Source: Rhizobium sp. P40RR-XXII (GTDB taxonomy: Bacteria > Pseudomonadota > Alphaproteobacteria > Rhizobiales > Rhizobiaceae). From it: a stretch of DNA of 64,000 nucleotides. The translations under genes and the position numbers were made by a program. Under the pieces are notes generated by a model, which saw only the letters and a program-made list of their open reading frames with translations, ran no database searches and had not been told where the DNA came from. The stretch lies in contig NZ_JABAII010000010.1 of NCBI RefSeq assembly GCF_012641405.1, positions 62,001 to 126,000 of the forward strand. Reading direction: 5' to 3'. Positions 26,504 to 33,292 of this stretch are shown here, in pieces (positions within the stretch are counted from its first letter, which is position 1; the number at the start of each line of letters is the position of its first letter).

Positions 26504-26615
26504 ACTGCACTTCAGGTATTCAGGCGATTGTGCTTTCTCGAAATCAGAATGGTAGTCAGGCCTTTCTGTCGTGCTGTAGAAGGGCGAACGTCACAATCGC
26601 AATCGGGTACATCGT

Positions 26616-26900
26616 GTGGGCGAGTCAAAAGACAGTATAACGATACGGCTCTCGGAAGCGGACGCCGCAGTGGTTAAGCGTGCAGCCGACCAATGCGGTC
26701 AGTCGCCGGTGGAGTTTGCTCATACCTCCATTCTAAGATTAGCAGGCAACGTGATAAATGGGCGTTTGATTGTCATGGCCCCTGAACGGTTTTCGGATTT
26801 TTGTCGAGCTTTATCCAAGTCGGTTGCACCGGTTCCGGAAATGGTCGAACTGATAAATCGGTCAGCACATTGGGAGCGAGGACGCGCTGCCGATAAATAA
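26616..26900 (+). CDS. DUF1778 (TacA-type) antitoxin, orphan
   Basis: Protein of 94 residues with an N-terminal ribbon-helix-helix segment: SITIRLSEADAAVVKRAADQCGQSPVEFAH. This is the DUF1778 pattern, whose usual partner is a GNAT toxin that acetylates charged tRNA. The C-terminal part (APERFSDFCRALSKSVAPVP) is the normal toxin-binding tail. No GNAT gene follows; the next 440 bases hold only decayed DNA. It starts with GTG at 26616, with no strong ribosome site. It is either a solitary antitoxin or the rest of a lost pair. Confidence 0.72.
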   Translation: MGESKDSITIRLSEADAAVVKRAADQCGQSPVEFAHTSILRLAGNVINGRLIVMAPERFSDFCRALSKSVAPVPEMVELINRSAHWERGRAADK

Positions 26901-27079
26901 TCTGCCCCTGATGTTACCCCCGGTCGCCGTTGTAAGTGCCAGGCGGTGGCTATGAGTGAACGCTTAGACTGGTTTCTATCCGTGTGTAATTATCGCTAGG
27001 CTACTACGCGACTGTACGAAATAGGCCGCTTTTACCGCCGTTCGTAAGAGATTTTAGCAAAGAATGGCGTCGTTGCGAT

Positions 27080-27116
27080 GATCGCAAGTAAAGATGAAAG
27101 CAGGCCCCCGCAACCA
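27080..27116 (+). repeat. tRNA-3'-end-like repeat, second copy
   Basis: It begins GATCGCAAGTAAAGATG and ends GCCCCCGCAACCA. The last 12 bases are identical to the acceptor end of initiator tRNA, and the first part is a degenerate T-arm. It is most like the copy at 58257 (30 or more of 37 positions). It closes the segment that opens at 20581. The 60 bases that follow resemble those behind the first copy (ACGATC..TGCGC and CGATC..CAGT). Confidence 0.6.
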
Positions 27117-27189
27117 CTCTACAGCACGCCACGCTATCCAAAAATACGATCTAGTGCGCACAGCACGGCGATCAGTCGCCTGCGTCATG

Positions 27190-27270
27190 GATGGCCGAAT
27201 CTGGCCACTCGCCATCGCTCAGGGTCTCTTGGGAGCGAGTGAAATTGGGATGACGGAGCATATCGGCTCA
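27190..27270 (+). pseudogene. short remnant of a DUF1612-family gene
   Basis: The frame reads WPLAIAQGLLGASEIGMTEH. This aligns with LLAIAEGFLAAAEICMKEQ in the pseudogene at 20744-21877. Only about 25 residues remain, so this is a scrap. It lies about 75 bases behind the second tRNA-end repeat, and the larger DUF1612 pseudogene also follows a tRNA-end repeat. Confidence 0.5.
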
Positions 27271-27340
27271 TTCGGCTATTCCGATCGGGACCGCCGGATC
27301 TCATCGAACGATCCGGCCGGTGAAGGGCAGAAGCAAGCCG

Positions 27341-28090
27341 TTATGCGACCTGTGCGGCAAGCGTTACGGCATCCGCGCCGGCCGGGATGCGAAACGGCGA
27401 AGAGGCATCGGTCACTGCCTGCCAGACCGCTTTTGCCACGTCGCTCGCAGTGGTGATTTCGGCCGGCTGCGGTGGCGTTGCGGAGAACACCTGTTTCGCC
27501 CAGCCGGCATAGGCTTCGGGTATGCCGTTTTGCGAGCGGTCGCGGGCGGTCGCGCTAAAGGAGGTTTCCGGCGCTCGACCGGGGACGATCAGCCGAACGC
27601 GCACTCCAAACGGTGCCACCTCCAACGCCATGTTTTCGCTGAATGCTTCTACGGCCGCCTTGCTGGCCGTATAAGCGGACAACATCGGCAATGGCTTGAG
27701 TGTCACGGCGGACGACACGTTGACGATCACGCCCGTCCCTTGCGCGCGGAAGCCGGGCAGTACGGCTTGTGACATTGCCATGGTGCCGAACGTGTTCAGT
27801 TCGAATAGTTGGCGTGTTGCGTCGATCGACACACCTTCCAGCGTCCCCATCAGACCGGCACCGGCATTGTTGACCAGGGCGTCGATCGGTCCTGCTTCCT
27901 CCAGAGCACGAGCAATGTTGGCAGCGTCGGTCACATCGAGTGCAACGACGCGCAGCCGGTCGGATGCGGGCAAGAGATCCCGACGAGGCATGCGCATCGT
28001 GGCAATGACAGTCCAGTCGCGATCAAGGAAATAGCGGGCAGTTTCAAGCCCGAAACCGGATGAGCAGCCGGTGATGAGGATGGTGTTCAT
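27341..28090 (-). CDS. short-chain dehydrogenase/reductase
   Basis: NAD(P)-dependent oxidoreductase of 249 residues. The cofactor motif is TGCSSGFGLETARYF (about 7-21), NNAGAG is at about residue 75, the catalytic Ser is in VNVSSAVT and the Tyr and Lys are in SAYTASKAAVEAF (about 140-152). The substrate is unknown. Its ATG overlaps the stop of the upstream hydrolase by 4 bases, so the two form an operon, probably under the divergent TetR gene at 29195. Confidence 0.88.
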   Translation of the reverse strand: MNTILITGCSSGFGLETARYFLDRDWTVIATMRMPRRDLLPASDRLRVVALDVTDAANIARALEEAGPIDALVNNAGAGLMGTLEGVSIDATRQLFELNTFGTMAMSQAVLPGFRAQGTGVIVNVSSAVTLKPLPMLSAYTASKAAVEAFSENMALEVAPFGVRVRLIVPGRAPETSFSATARDRSQNGIPEAYAGWAKQVFSATPPQPAEITTASDVAKAVWQAVTDASSPFRIPAGADAVTLAAQVA

Positions 28091-29100
28091 GTGAAACTCC
28101 TGTGTGTGATGATGATTTTGCGCAACGTTGGAAGGCGCGGACGGAAAAGGTGTCCGGCGGCCTGCTTCGTCTCGACGCTGCCTTCCGGCGCAGCATCGGC
28201 TGCCAGCGTCGCGACCGTATCGGAAAATGCGGGATCGCCGGGGTAGAGCGCGCTGCGGAGGAAGTCGGTTGAAAAGCGCTGGATCGCGGCGACCCGCTGG
28301 GGCCGTTCGTCTGTCGTCTCGCGCGCCTCGTAACCAGGGATACCGCCAAGAGCATGCTCGCCGCCAAAGGCCGCAAACAATGCCTTGGGTGAGGGGCTCA
28401 AATCGTAGGCATCACGCCACCATTCGGCGCCACGTGTCGAAAGCCTGCCCACATCACGGTCGCCGATGATGATCAGGGTCGGCGCCGTCATGGCCGAGAA
28501 ATCTGGATACATGAATGGGTAGGTACGGGCTGCGTATTCGGTCAGGTCATTGCCTCGACCTGGCGCCGCCAGCAGCACGCCCGCCTTCACGCGGTTGTCC
28601 TTCCTATTGACCACCGACCCGTCGTCGGGATCGGGATGGGTGGCGCCAAGCAAGGTACTGGCGGTCTGCCCGCCCCACGAATGGCCGGCAACCGCGATAC
28701 GCGAGTGATCGAGCCGCCCCCGGATCATCGGTGCCTCGCTCTCGATGTGATCAAGCCCATCGAGAATGGCGGCAAGGTCATTCTCGCGGAAGCGCCAGAG
28801 TTGGGGGCGGCGAGGATCGTCTTGTGCAAGACCGAGCATCCGCGAATCCAGATGTGTTGGCTGGATTACGGCGAAGCCATGTGCTGCCCAATAATCGACG
28901 AGTGGGCCATAGGCGTGAGATGACTGGCCATTCCCGTGCGAGAAGATGATGACGGGCAGCGTGTCGCCTGAGATCGGTAAGGAGATCCGAACGTGCAGGT
29001 CAACGCCTCGTCCGGGGGACGGCAGGGTAATGGGAGAGATGGACAAAATAGCGGGTGAGCCGGGGGCATGCGCGCGGGTTTTTGCGAACGAGCTGGACAT
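28087..29100 (-). CDS. alpha/beta hydrolase, dienelactone-hydrolase or chlorophyllase-like
   Basis: Esterase-type protein of 337 residues. The oxyanion region is PVIIFSHGNGQSSHAYG (about 48-64). The nucleophile Ser is in VAGHSWGGQTAS (about 133-144), the acid is near IIGDRDVGRL and the His is in GGEHALGGIPG. The N-terminus up to about 40 is less conserved. It is the first gene of a two-gene unit with the SDR and is divergent from TetR across two perfect palindromes. Confidence 0.85.
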   Translation of the reverse strand: MSSSFAKTRAHAPGSPAILSISPITLPSPGRGVDLHVRISLPISGDTLPVIIFSHGNGQSSHAYGPLVDYWAAHGFAVIQPTHLDSRMLGLAQDDPRRPQLWRFRENDLAAILDGLDHIESEAPMIRGRLDHSRIAVAGHSWGGQTASTLLGATHPDPDDGSVVNRKDNRVKAGVLLAAPGRGNDLTEYAARTYPFMYPDFSAMTAPTLIIIGDRDVGRLSTRGAEWWRDAYDLSPSPKALFAAFGGEHALGGIPGYEARETTDERPQRVAAIQRFSTDFLRSALYPGDPAFSDTVATLAADAAPEGSVETKQAAGHLFRPRLPTLRKIIITHRSFT

Positions 29101-29125
29101 AGGACTGCGAACCTCCGAACTGGCA

Positions 29126-29171
29126 AACGGATCATTGATCCGTTGTACTATAAATACGGATCAATGATCCG
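29126..29171 (+). promoter_or_regulatory. double palindromic TetR operator in a divergent promoter region
   Basis: Site one is AACGGATCATTGATCCGTT (29126-29144), a perfect palindrome around a central T. Site two is CGGATCAATGATCCG (29157-29171), perfect around a central A. Their centres are 29 bases apart, and an AT-rich stretch (TACTATAAATA) between them looks like a -10 region. This is the layout expected for a TetR repressor controlling itself and the divergent hydrolase-SDR pair. Confidence 0.75.
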
Positions 29172-29194
29172 CTTAGTAAGAAGGATCACGGAAA

Positions 29195-29830
29195 ATGTTG
29201 CCGACCAAATTCCGGAATGCAGTCGAGGCCGCGTCACCGGCTCCTGGCGATGCCGAAGCACCCGCACCGCGAATGCGTGCCGATGCCCGCAGGAATGAGG
29301 AAGCAGTTTTGGAAGCCGCCAAGATCGTGTTCGCCCGTTCGGGGGTCGATGCGCCCATCCGGGAGATTGCGACACAAGCGGGCGTTGGGCTGGGTACGCT
29401 TTACCGCCGGTTCCCGACGCGTGCCGACTTGGTTGCCGCGGTGTTCCGCCGGGAGGTTGATGCCTGCGCCGATGCGGCAGTGCTGCTTGCCGCTGAGCAC
29501 GGGCCAGCCGATGCGCTGGCAGCTTGGCTGAAGCACTACACGCGCTTCCTCGCCACCAAACGGGGGTTGGCCGCCGCGCTCCATTCCGGCGATCCGGCAT
29601 TCGCCACCTTGCCGGACTATTTCCGAAGCCGATTTGAACCGGCTCTGTCGATGCTACTGAAAGCCGCTTCGGATGCAGGGGAAGTCCGTGCCGATGTCGC
29701 TCCCTACGATCTGCTGCGCGCGATCGGGAACCTCGCTGTAGCTTCGGGGGAGGACGGGCCTTCGCACACCAAACGAATGCTCATGCTGCTACTGGATGGC
29801 CTGCGTTATGGTGCGGTGAAGCCGAAGTAG
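29195..29830 (+). CDS. TetR family transcriptional regulator
   Basis: Repressor of 211 residues. The helix-turn-helix domain lies at about residues 30-80: NEEAVLEAAKIVFARSG, IREIATQAGVGLGTLYRRFPTRADLVA. The C-terminal part (about 85-205) is the ligand-binding TetR domain of the group that ends in MLMLLLDGLRYGA. The ATG at 29195 is used, with a GGAAA ribosome site; an internal ATG at 29273 is less likely. Two palindromes with the same core lie upstream, so autoregulation is likely. The ligand is unknown. Confidence 0.88.
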   Translation: MLPTKFRNAVEAASPAPGDAEAPAPRMRADARRNEEAVLEAAKIVFARSGVDAPIREIATQAGVGLGTLYRRFPTRADLVAAVFRREVDACADAAVLLAAEHGPADALAAWLKHYTRFLATKRGLAAALHSGDPAFATLPDYFRSRFEPALSMLLKAASDAGEVRADVAPYDLLRAIGNLAVASGEDGPSHTKRMLMLLLDGLRYGAVKPK

Positions 29831-29996
29831 CCTTATTTGCTAGCTTTGTCGGGATCGCCAAGTCGCGAAACCTGTCGGTGGTGGGGTCCAAGCCCGCTCT
29901 GCCCCGGTCTCGGGCGAGCAACTGCTATCCTTCAGTCGGTACGGAGGCCGTAGCCGTCCGGTGCTTGAGACGGCAGAGCCGCCGCAACCTCAAGCA

Positions 29997-30380
29997 TTAT
30001 ATAGTGTCAAGTGACGTGTCGTCATAGCGGCGCTGGCAGTCCTGAATCACTTCAATGTTCTCGACGGTCCAGTTGAATAGGATCGCGAACGGACCTTGCA
30101 GCGACCTGCCGAGGGGCGTTAAGGCATATTCAACCCCGAGCACACGCCCATCCAAGATCCTGCGCGTCAGCATGCCATTGCGCTCAAGCTTTCGAAGCGT
30201 CTGTGTGAGCACTCGTTGGGTTACGCCATCCAGGCGACGCTTGATCGCGTTGAAGCGACGGGGCTCGCTCAATACGGCTAGTACCATCATCGACCACTTG
30301 TCCGCGATCTGGTCGAGGATCACCCGGCTCGGGCAGTCGGCATGGTAAACCGGGTCATTTACACTTGTTGGTTCATCCAT
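29997..30380 (-). CDS. HxlR family transcriptional regulator
   Basis: Winged-helix regulator of 127 residues, the usual family length. An N-terminal Cys (HADCPSRVILDQIADKWSMMVLAVL) is typical of the redox-responsive subgroup. The winged helix follows: RRFNAIKRRLDGVTQRVLTQTLRKLERNGMLTR, with a wing at LGVEYALTPLG. It is divergent from an enoyl-CoA hydratase-like gene across about 124 bases that carry the two start regions and a repeated CTTTAGG. Confidence 0.88.
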   Translation of the reverse strand: MDEPTSVNDPVYHADCPSRVILDQIADKWSMMVLAVLSEPRRFNAIKRRLDGVTQRVLTQTLRKLERNGMLTRRILDGRVLGVEYALTPLGRSLQGPFAILFNWTVENIEVIQDCQRRYDDTSLDTI

Positions 30381-30420
30381 CGGTATCCTCCGGCATCCCT
30401 GGGATGCTTTAGGTGCGTAA

Positions 30421-30448
30421 TTGACGCTAGGTATCCGATGAATACTTT
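30421..30448 (+). promoter_or_regulatory. candidate promoter of the enoyl-CoA hydratase gene
   Basis: TTGACG (30421-30426) and TACTTT (30443-30448) with a 16-base spacer resemble -35 and -10 boxes. CTTTAGG is repeated directly upstream (near 30407) and inside the -10 region (near 30445), which could mark HxlR binding. Tentative. Confidence 0.35.
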
Positions 30449-30504
30449 AGGGTCAATGGCGCCAAACCAGCGCCAGAATTTCCCGAAGAACAGAGATCTT
30501 ACAG

Positions 30505-31338
30505 ATGACAGACACAGATTTCCGCAAGATTCTAGTTTCCCAGGCGGACGGCGTCGCGACGATCACGATCGACAATCCTCCAGTCAACGTTCTCGATGTT
30601 CCTTTGATGAGCGAGATGCGCCGCTTTCTCCTTTCCGTTCGCGATGACCCGGACACGCGCGTCCTCGTTTTCCAGAGCGCAGACCCGGAGTTCTTCATTG
30701 CTCATGTCGACATGACATTGATCGATGAGCCGCACGCCTTCGACGAAATTGCTCGTGAGGCTCCGGAGGGCCTCAATCCGTTCCAGGCGCTCGGGGAACT
30801 TTTGCGAGAACAGCCGCAGGTTACGATCGTCAAGCTGGCCGGCTTGGCGCGCGGCGGCGGTGCGGAATTCGTCGCGGCGGCCGACATGGCGTTTGCCGCC
30901 GAAGAGCGGGCGGGACTCGCCCAATGCGAAGCGCTGATGGGCATCACGCCCGGCGGCGGCGCCACGCAATATCTGTCCAGCCGGATGACGCGCGGCCGCG
31001 CCCTCGAAGTGATCCTTGGCGCCGATCTCATTGATGCGGCGACGGCGGAACGCTATGGCTGGATCAACCGGGCGCTGCCTGCCTCGGAGCTTGATGGCTT
31101 CGTCGACCGGTTGGCGTGCAATATCGCCGCCTTGCCCGAAGGCGTCGTCGCCGCGGCCAAGCGGGCGTTGCTTCCTGAAGATCTGCGGGATGGCTTTAAG
31201 CGCGAGCATGAGGCCTGGGCAGGATTGTTCGAGCGCCCCGCTGCCGAAAGGCTCATCCGGGGCGGATTGAAAGCAGGAGCACAGACTAAGGAGGGTGAGA
31301 GAAATTTGGAAAGCTTGCTGCGTGCATTGAAGATGTGA
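30505..31338 (+). CDS. enoyl-CoA hydratase/isomerase family protein
   Basis: Crotonase-fold protein of 277 residues. The N-terminus is VSQADGVATITIDNPPVNVLD. The oxyanion-hole Gly region is in KLAGLARGGGAEFVAAADM, and the region ALMGITPGGGATQYLSSRM carries the second catalytic position. Here the usual Glu is replaced by the GGG-A stretch, so the reaction is not certain. The last residues (LFERPAAERLIRGGLKAG) recur as a fragment at 36236-36340. It is likely regulated by the divergent HxlR gene. Confidence 0.85.
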   Translation: MTDTDFRKILVSQADGVATITIDNPPVNVLDVPLMSEMRRFLLSVRDDPDTRVLVFQSADPEFFIAHVDMTLIDEPHAFDEIAREAPEGLNPFQALGELLREQPQVTIVKLAGLARGGGAEFVAAADMAFAAEERAGLAQCEALMGITPGGGATQYLSSRMTRGRALEVILGADLIDAATAERYGWINRALPASELDGFVDRLACNIAALPEGVVAAAKRALLPEDLRDGFKREHEAWAGLFERPAAERLIRGGLKAGAQTKEGERNLESLLRALKM

Positions 31339-31363
31339 GGCGTGAATGATCAGACTATAGCGG

Positions 31364-31396
31364 AACCGCTCCAACGAGCTGTCGTGGAGCGGTTTC
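31364..31396 (+). terminator. terminator between the enoyl-CoA hydratase and the MetRS gene
   Basis: AACCGCTCC (31364-31372) pairs with GGAGCGGTT (31386-31394), and an inner ACGA/TCGT helix makes a long hairpin with one bulge. A short TTT follows. It separates convergent genes and may serve both strands. Confidence 0.55.
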
Positions 31397-31447
31397 AGCC
31401 GTTGATGGGCACGCCTGCGCTATTGCAAGCGCTGGCGCCAAAAATCC

Positions 31448-33010
31448 TCACTTCATTCGCACCGCCGTCTGCCGCGGGAAGAGGATTTCTCCAGATGATG
31501 TCTTCACTCCGGTAATGGATATTCGAAAATCATACTGCGCCGGGCAGGGTATTCCGAGCGTCGCGTGCAGCCTGGAAGCTGTTTCAGGTAAGAACGGGAG
31601 CAAACATCGAGCAACGATGGCGAGGCCGTAGACCTGTTCTGCCAGAGTAGCCCCAAGGCGATCGGATATCGCTTGTCGTTCCGCACTACCGAGTTCAACG
31701 GCTAAAGCCTTGGCATCGGACCAAGGGGCTTTGCGTGTAAACTCCCGGTTCGCGGACCCGAGGTAGGAGAAAATCTCATTCAGGGCGAGATGAAGCTCGT
31801 AGTTGTCAAAGGAGTTCAGGACTTTTTCCGGAAGGCTGGCTGCTTCGCGGACAAGAGCGCTGTCCGGAACCGACGGTGTAATTCCGGAAAAGGAGGATAC
31901 AAGCAAGGTGAGAACCCGATTGACAAGGTTTCCCAGCTGCCCGCCGAGTTCTCCAGACCATGCGGCCTCAAGCCGTTCTTCAGAGAAATCCCCATCATCG
32001 GCGGAACGGATGTGGCGTAGCAGGTAATAGCGCAATGCGTCAGGGGTCTTGTAGTCCTGCACGAAGACCTCGGGATCGACGCCGTTGCCGGCCGACTTTC
32101 CGATTTTTCGACCGTCCAGTGTTAGATAGCCATGAACGAAGATCGAAGACGGGAGCGGCACTCCGGCAGACAGGAGTATTGCAGGCCAGTAAATCGCGTG
32201 AAACTTGGAAATTCCCTTGCCGACAAAATGGATGCGTTCGCCTTGTTGCGACCAATATCGCTGGAACAGGCTTTGGTCGGAACCGTAGCCGAGGCCTGTG
32301 AGATAGTTCGCGAGAGCATCGAACCAGACATAGATGACTTCGTCGCTCCGCGGCACGGGCACGCCCCAGCCGCGTGCTCTTTCAGCACTGCGCGACACAC
32401 TGATGTCCTCGAGTCCTCGCCGAAGCAGGGCGAGTATTTCGTTTCGCCGGTGAACCGGGACGACCTCGATCTCGTTTGTCTCGATCAGATATCGAATGCG
32501 TTCGCCATATCGAGACAGCCGAAAGAACCAGTTTTCCTCCCTCACGATCTCAAGCGGGATACCGTGCTCCGGGCATCTTCCGTCGTCCAGATCCGTGAGT
32601 TCGTAGAACTGCTCACAGCCAACGCAATAAAAGCCCTCATAGCTTTTTCGATAGAGGTCGCCATTCCTGGCGCACGCGTTCCACAGCGAATGAACGCAGG
32701 CAATATGTCTCGTATCCGTGGATGTGCGAACGAATGCATCGTTCGAAATTTGGAGCTGCCTGCCGAGCTGTTCGAAGCGGTCTGCGTTCTCTCCCACGAA
32801 GTCGGCCACCGGACGTCCTGCTGCTTCCGCGGCGCGAACGTTTTTCAGACTGTTGTCATCCGTGCCACACTGAAACCTGACGTCTTTGCCCAGAAGTCGA
32901 GAATGGCGGGCGTAGGCATCGGCCTGCACAAGTTCGAGCGCAAAACCAACATGCGGCGCGGCATTGACGTATGGAATCGAGGTGGTGATGTAAGTTTTCG
33001 TGCTGTTCAT
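31448..33010 (-). CDS. metG: methionyl-tRNA synthetase
   Basis: Class I synthetase of about 520 residues that charges tRNA with methionine. The HIGH-type box is PHVGFALELVQADAYARH (about residues 18-35). The zinc knuckle is YCVGCEQFYELTD with CPEHG (about 145-165). The KMSKS box is the variant RKIGKSAGN (about 320). The anticodon-binding helices follow, with FSYLGSANREFTRKAPWSD. It lacks a C-terminal tRNA-binding (Trbp111) domain. I chose the ATG at 33010 because AGGAT lies upstream; a TTG 24 bases earlier is less likely. It sits alone among catabolic genes and so may be a second, accessory enzyme. A Met-rich leader peptide and terminator precede it. Confidence 0.9.
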   Translation of the reverse strand: MNSTKTYITTSIPYVNAAPHVGFALELVQADAYARHSRLLGKDVRFQCGTDDNSLKNVRAAEAAGRPVADFVGENADRFEQLGRQLQISNDAFVRTSTDTRHIACVHSLWNACARNGDLYRKSYEGFYCVGCEQFYELTDLDDGRCPEHGIPLEIVREENWFFRLSRYGERIRYLIETNEIEVVPVHRRNEILALLRRGLEDISVSRSAERARGWGVPVPRSDEVIYVWFDALANYLTGLGYGSDQSLFQRYWSQQGERIHFVGKGISKFHAIYWPAILLSAGVPLPSSIFVHGYLTLDGRKIGKSAGNGVDPEVFVQDYKTPDALRYYLLRHIRSADDGDFSEERLEAAWSGELGGQLGNLVNRVLTLLVSSFSGITPSVPDSALVREAASLPEKVLNSFDNYELHLALNEIFSYLGSANREFTRKAPWSDAKALAVELGSAERQAISDRLGATLAEQVYGLAIVARCLLPFLPETASRLHATLGIPCPAQYDFRISITGVKTSSGEILFPRQTAVRMK

Positions 33011-33060
33011 CGGGATATCCTTGTTGAGGCTCAATGTCCCTCAAGGCGGATCGACCAATG

Positions 33061-33083
33061 AAAAAAACCGCCTCAAGGGCGGT
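33061..33083 (-). terminator. attenuator terminator in the leader of the MetRS gene
   Basis: On the minus strand ACCGCC-CTTGA-GGCGGT forms a 6-base stem, followed by an unbroken run of seven T. This is an intrinsic terminator 51 bases upstream of the MetRS start codon. Its 5' arm CCGCC (33078-33082) can instead pair with GGCGG at 33111-33115, which would form an antiterminator. The GGCGG region in turn lies in GTGGCGG, which can pair with CGCCAC (33141-33146). Confidence 0.85.
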
Positions 33084-33118
33084 CTAAGGTGCATTACAAG
33101 CGCACAAAATCCGCCACG

Positions 33119-33166
33119 CTAGGAGCGCGGCATCATCATAGTGGCGTTGGCGAGGCTTGTGTTCAT
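33119..33166 (-). CDS. Met-rich leader peptide of the MetRS attenuator (MNTSLANATMMMPRS)
   Basis: A 15-codon frame with three consecutive ATG codons (33131-33139), then Pro, Arg, Ser and TAG. It lies 109 bases before the MetRS start codon. A segment that can form the first attenuator hairpin (CGCCAC, 33141-33146) is read just before the Met codons, and the stop codon abuts the second segment. The design is like the rhizobial trp leader, whose short peptide has three Trp codons. No ribosome site is visible, so it may be leaderless: TTGCTC and TAGCAC with a 17-base spacer end 7 bases before its ATG. Too short for routine gene calling. Confidence 0.8.
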   Translation of the reverse strand: MNTSLANATMMMPRS

Positions 33167-33173
33167 GCTGTCA

Positions 33174-33202
33174 GTGCTATCATCAGGTTACGACCAGAGC
33201 AA
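33174..33202 (-). promoter_or_regulatory. candidate promoter of the MetRS leader
   Basis: On the minus strand TTGCTC (33197-33202) and TAGCAC (33174-33179) with a 17-base spacer place transcription start at about the leader ATG (33166). The boxes are only moderately good. They are proposed because the leader peptide has no ribosome site, as in leaderless trp leaders. Confidence 0.35.
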
Positions 33203-33292
33203 CGCCGCATTTGAGGAGCGCTTCCGAACTCATGTCGCTCGTTCGTTCGTAACAGATCGCCCTTTCGATCCGTCGAAGTAATGTTTGGATCG

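Noticed and set aside
33183-33233. 16-codon frame (MSSEALLKCGVALVVT) upstream of the Met-rich leader
   Set aside because: It has no ribosome site and no special codons. The Met-rich frame next to the hairpins explains the region better.
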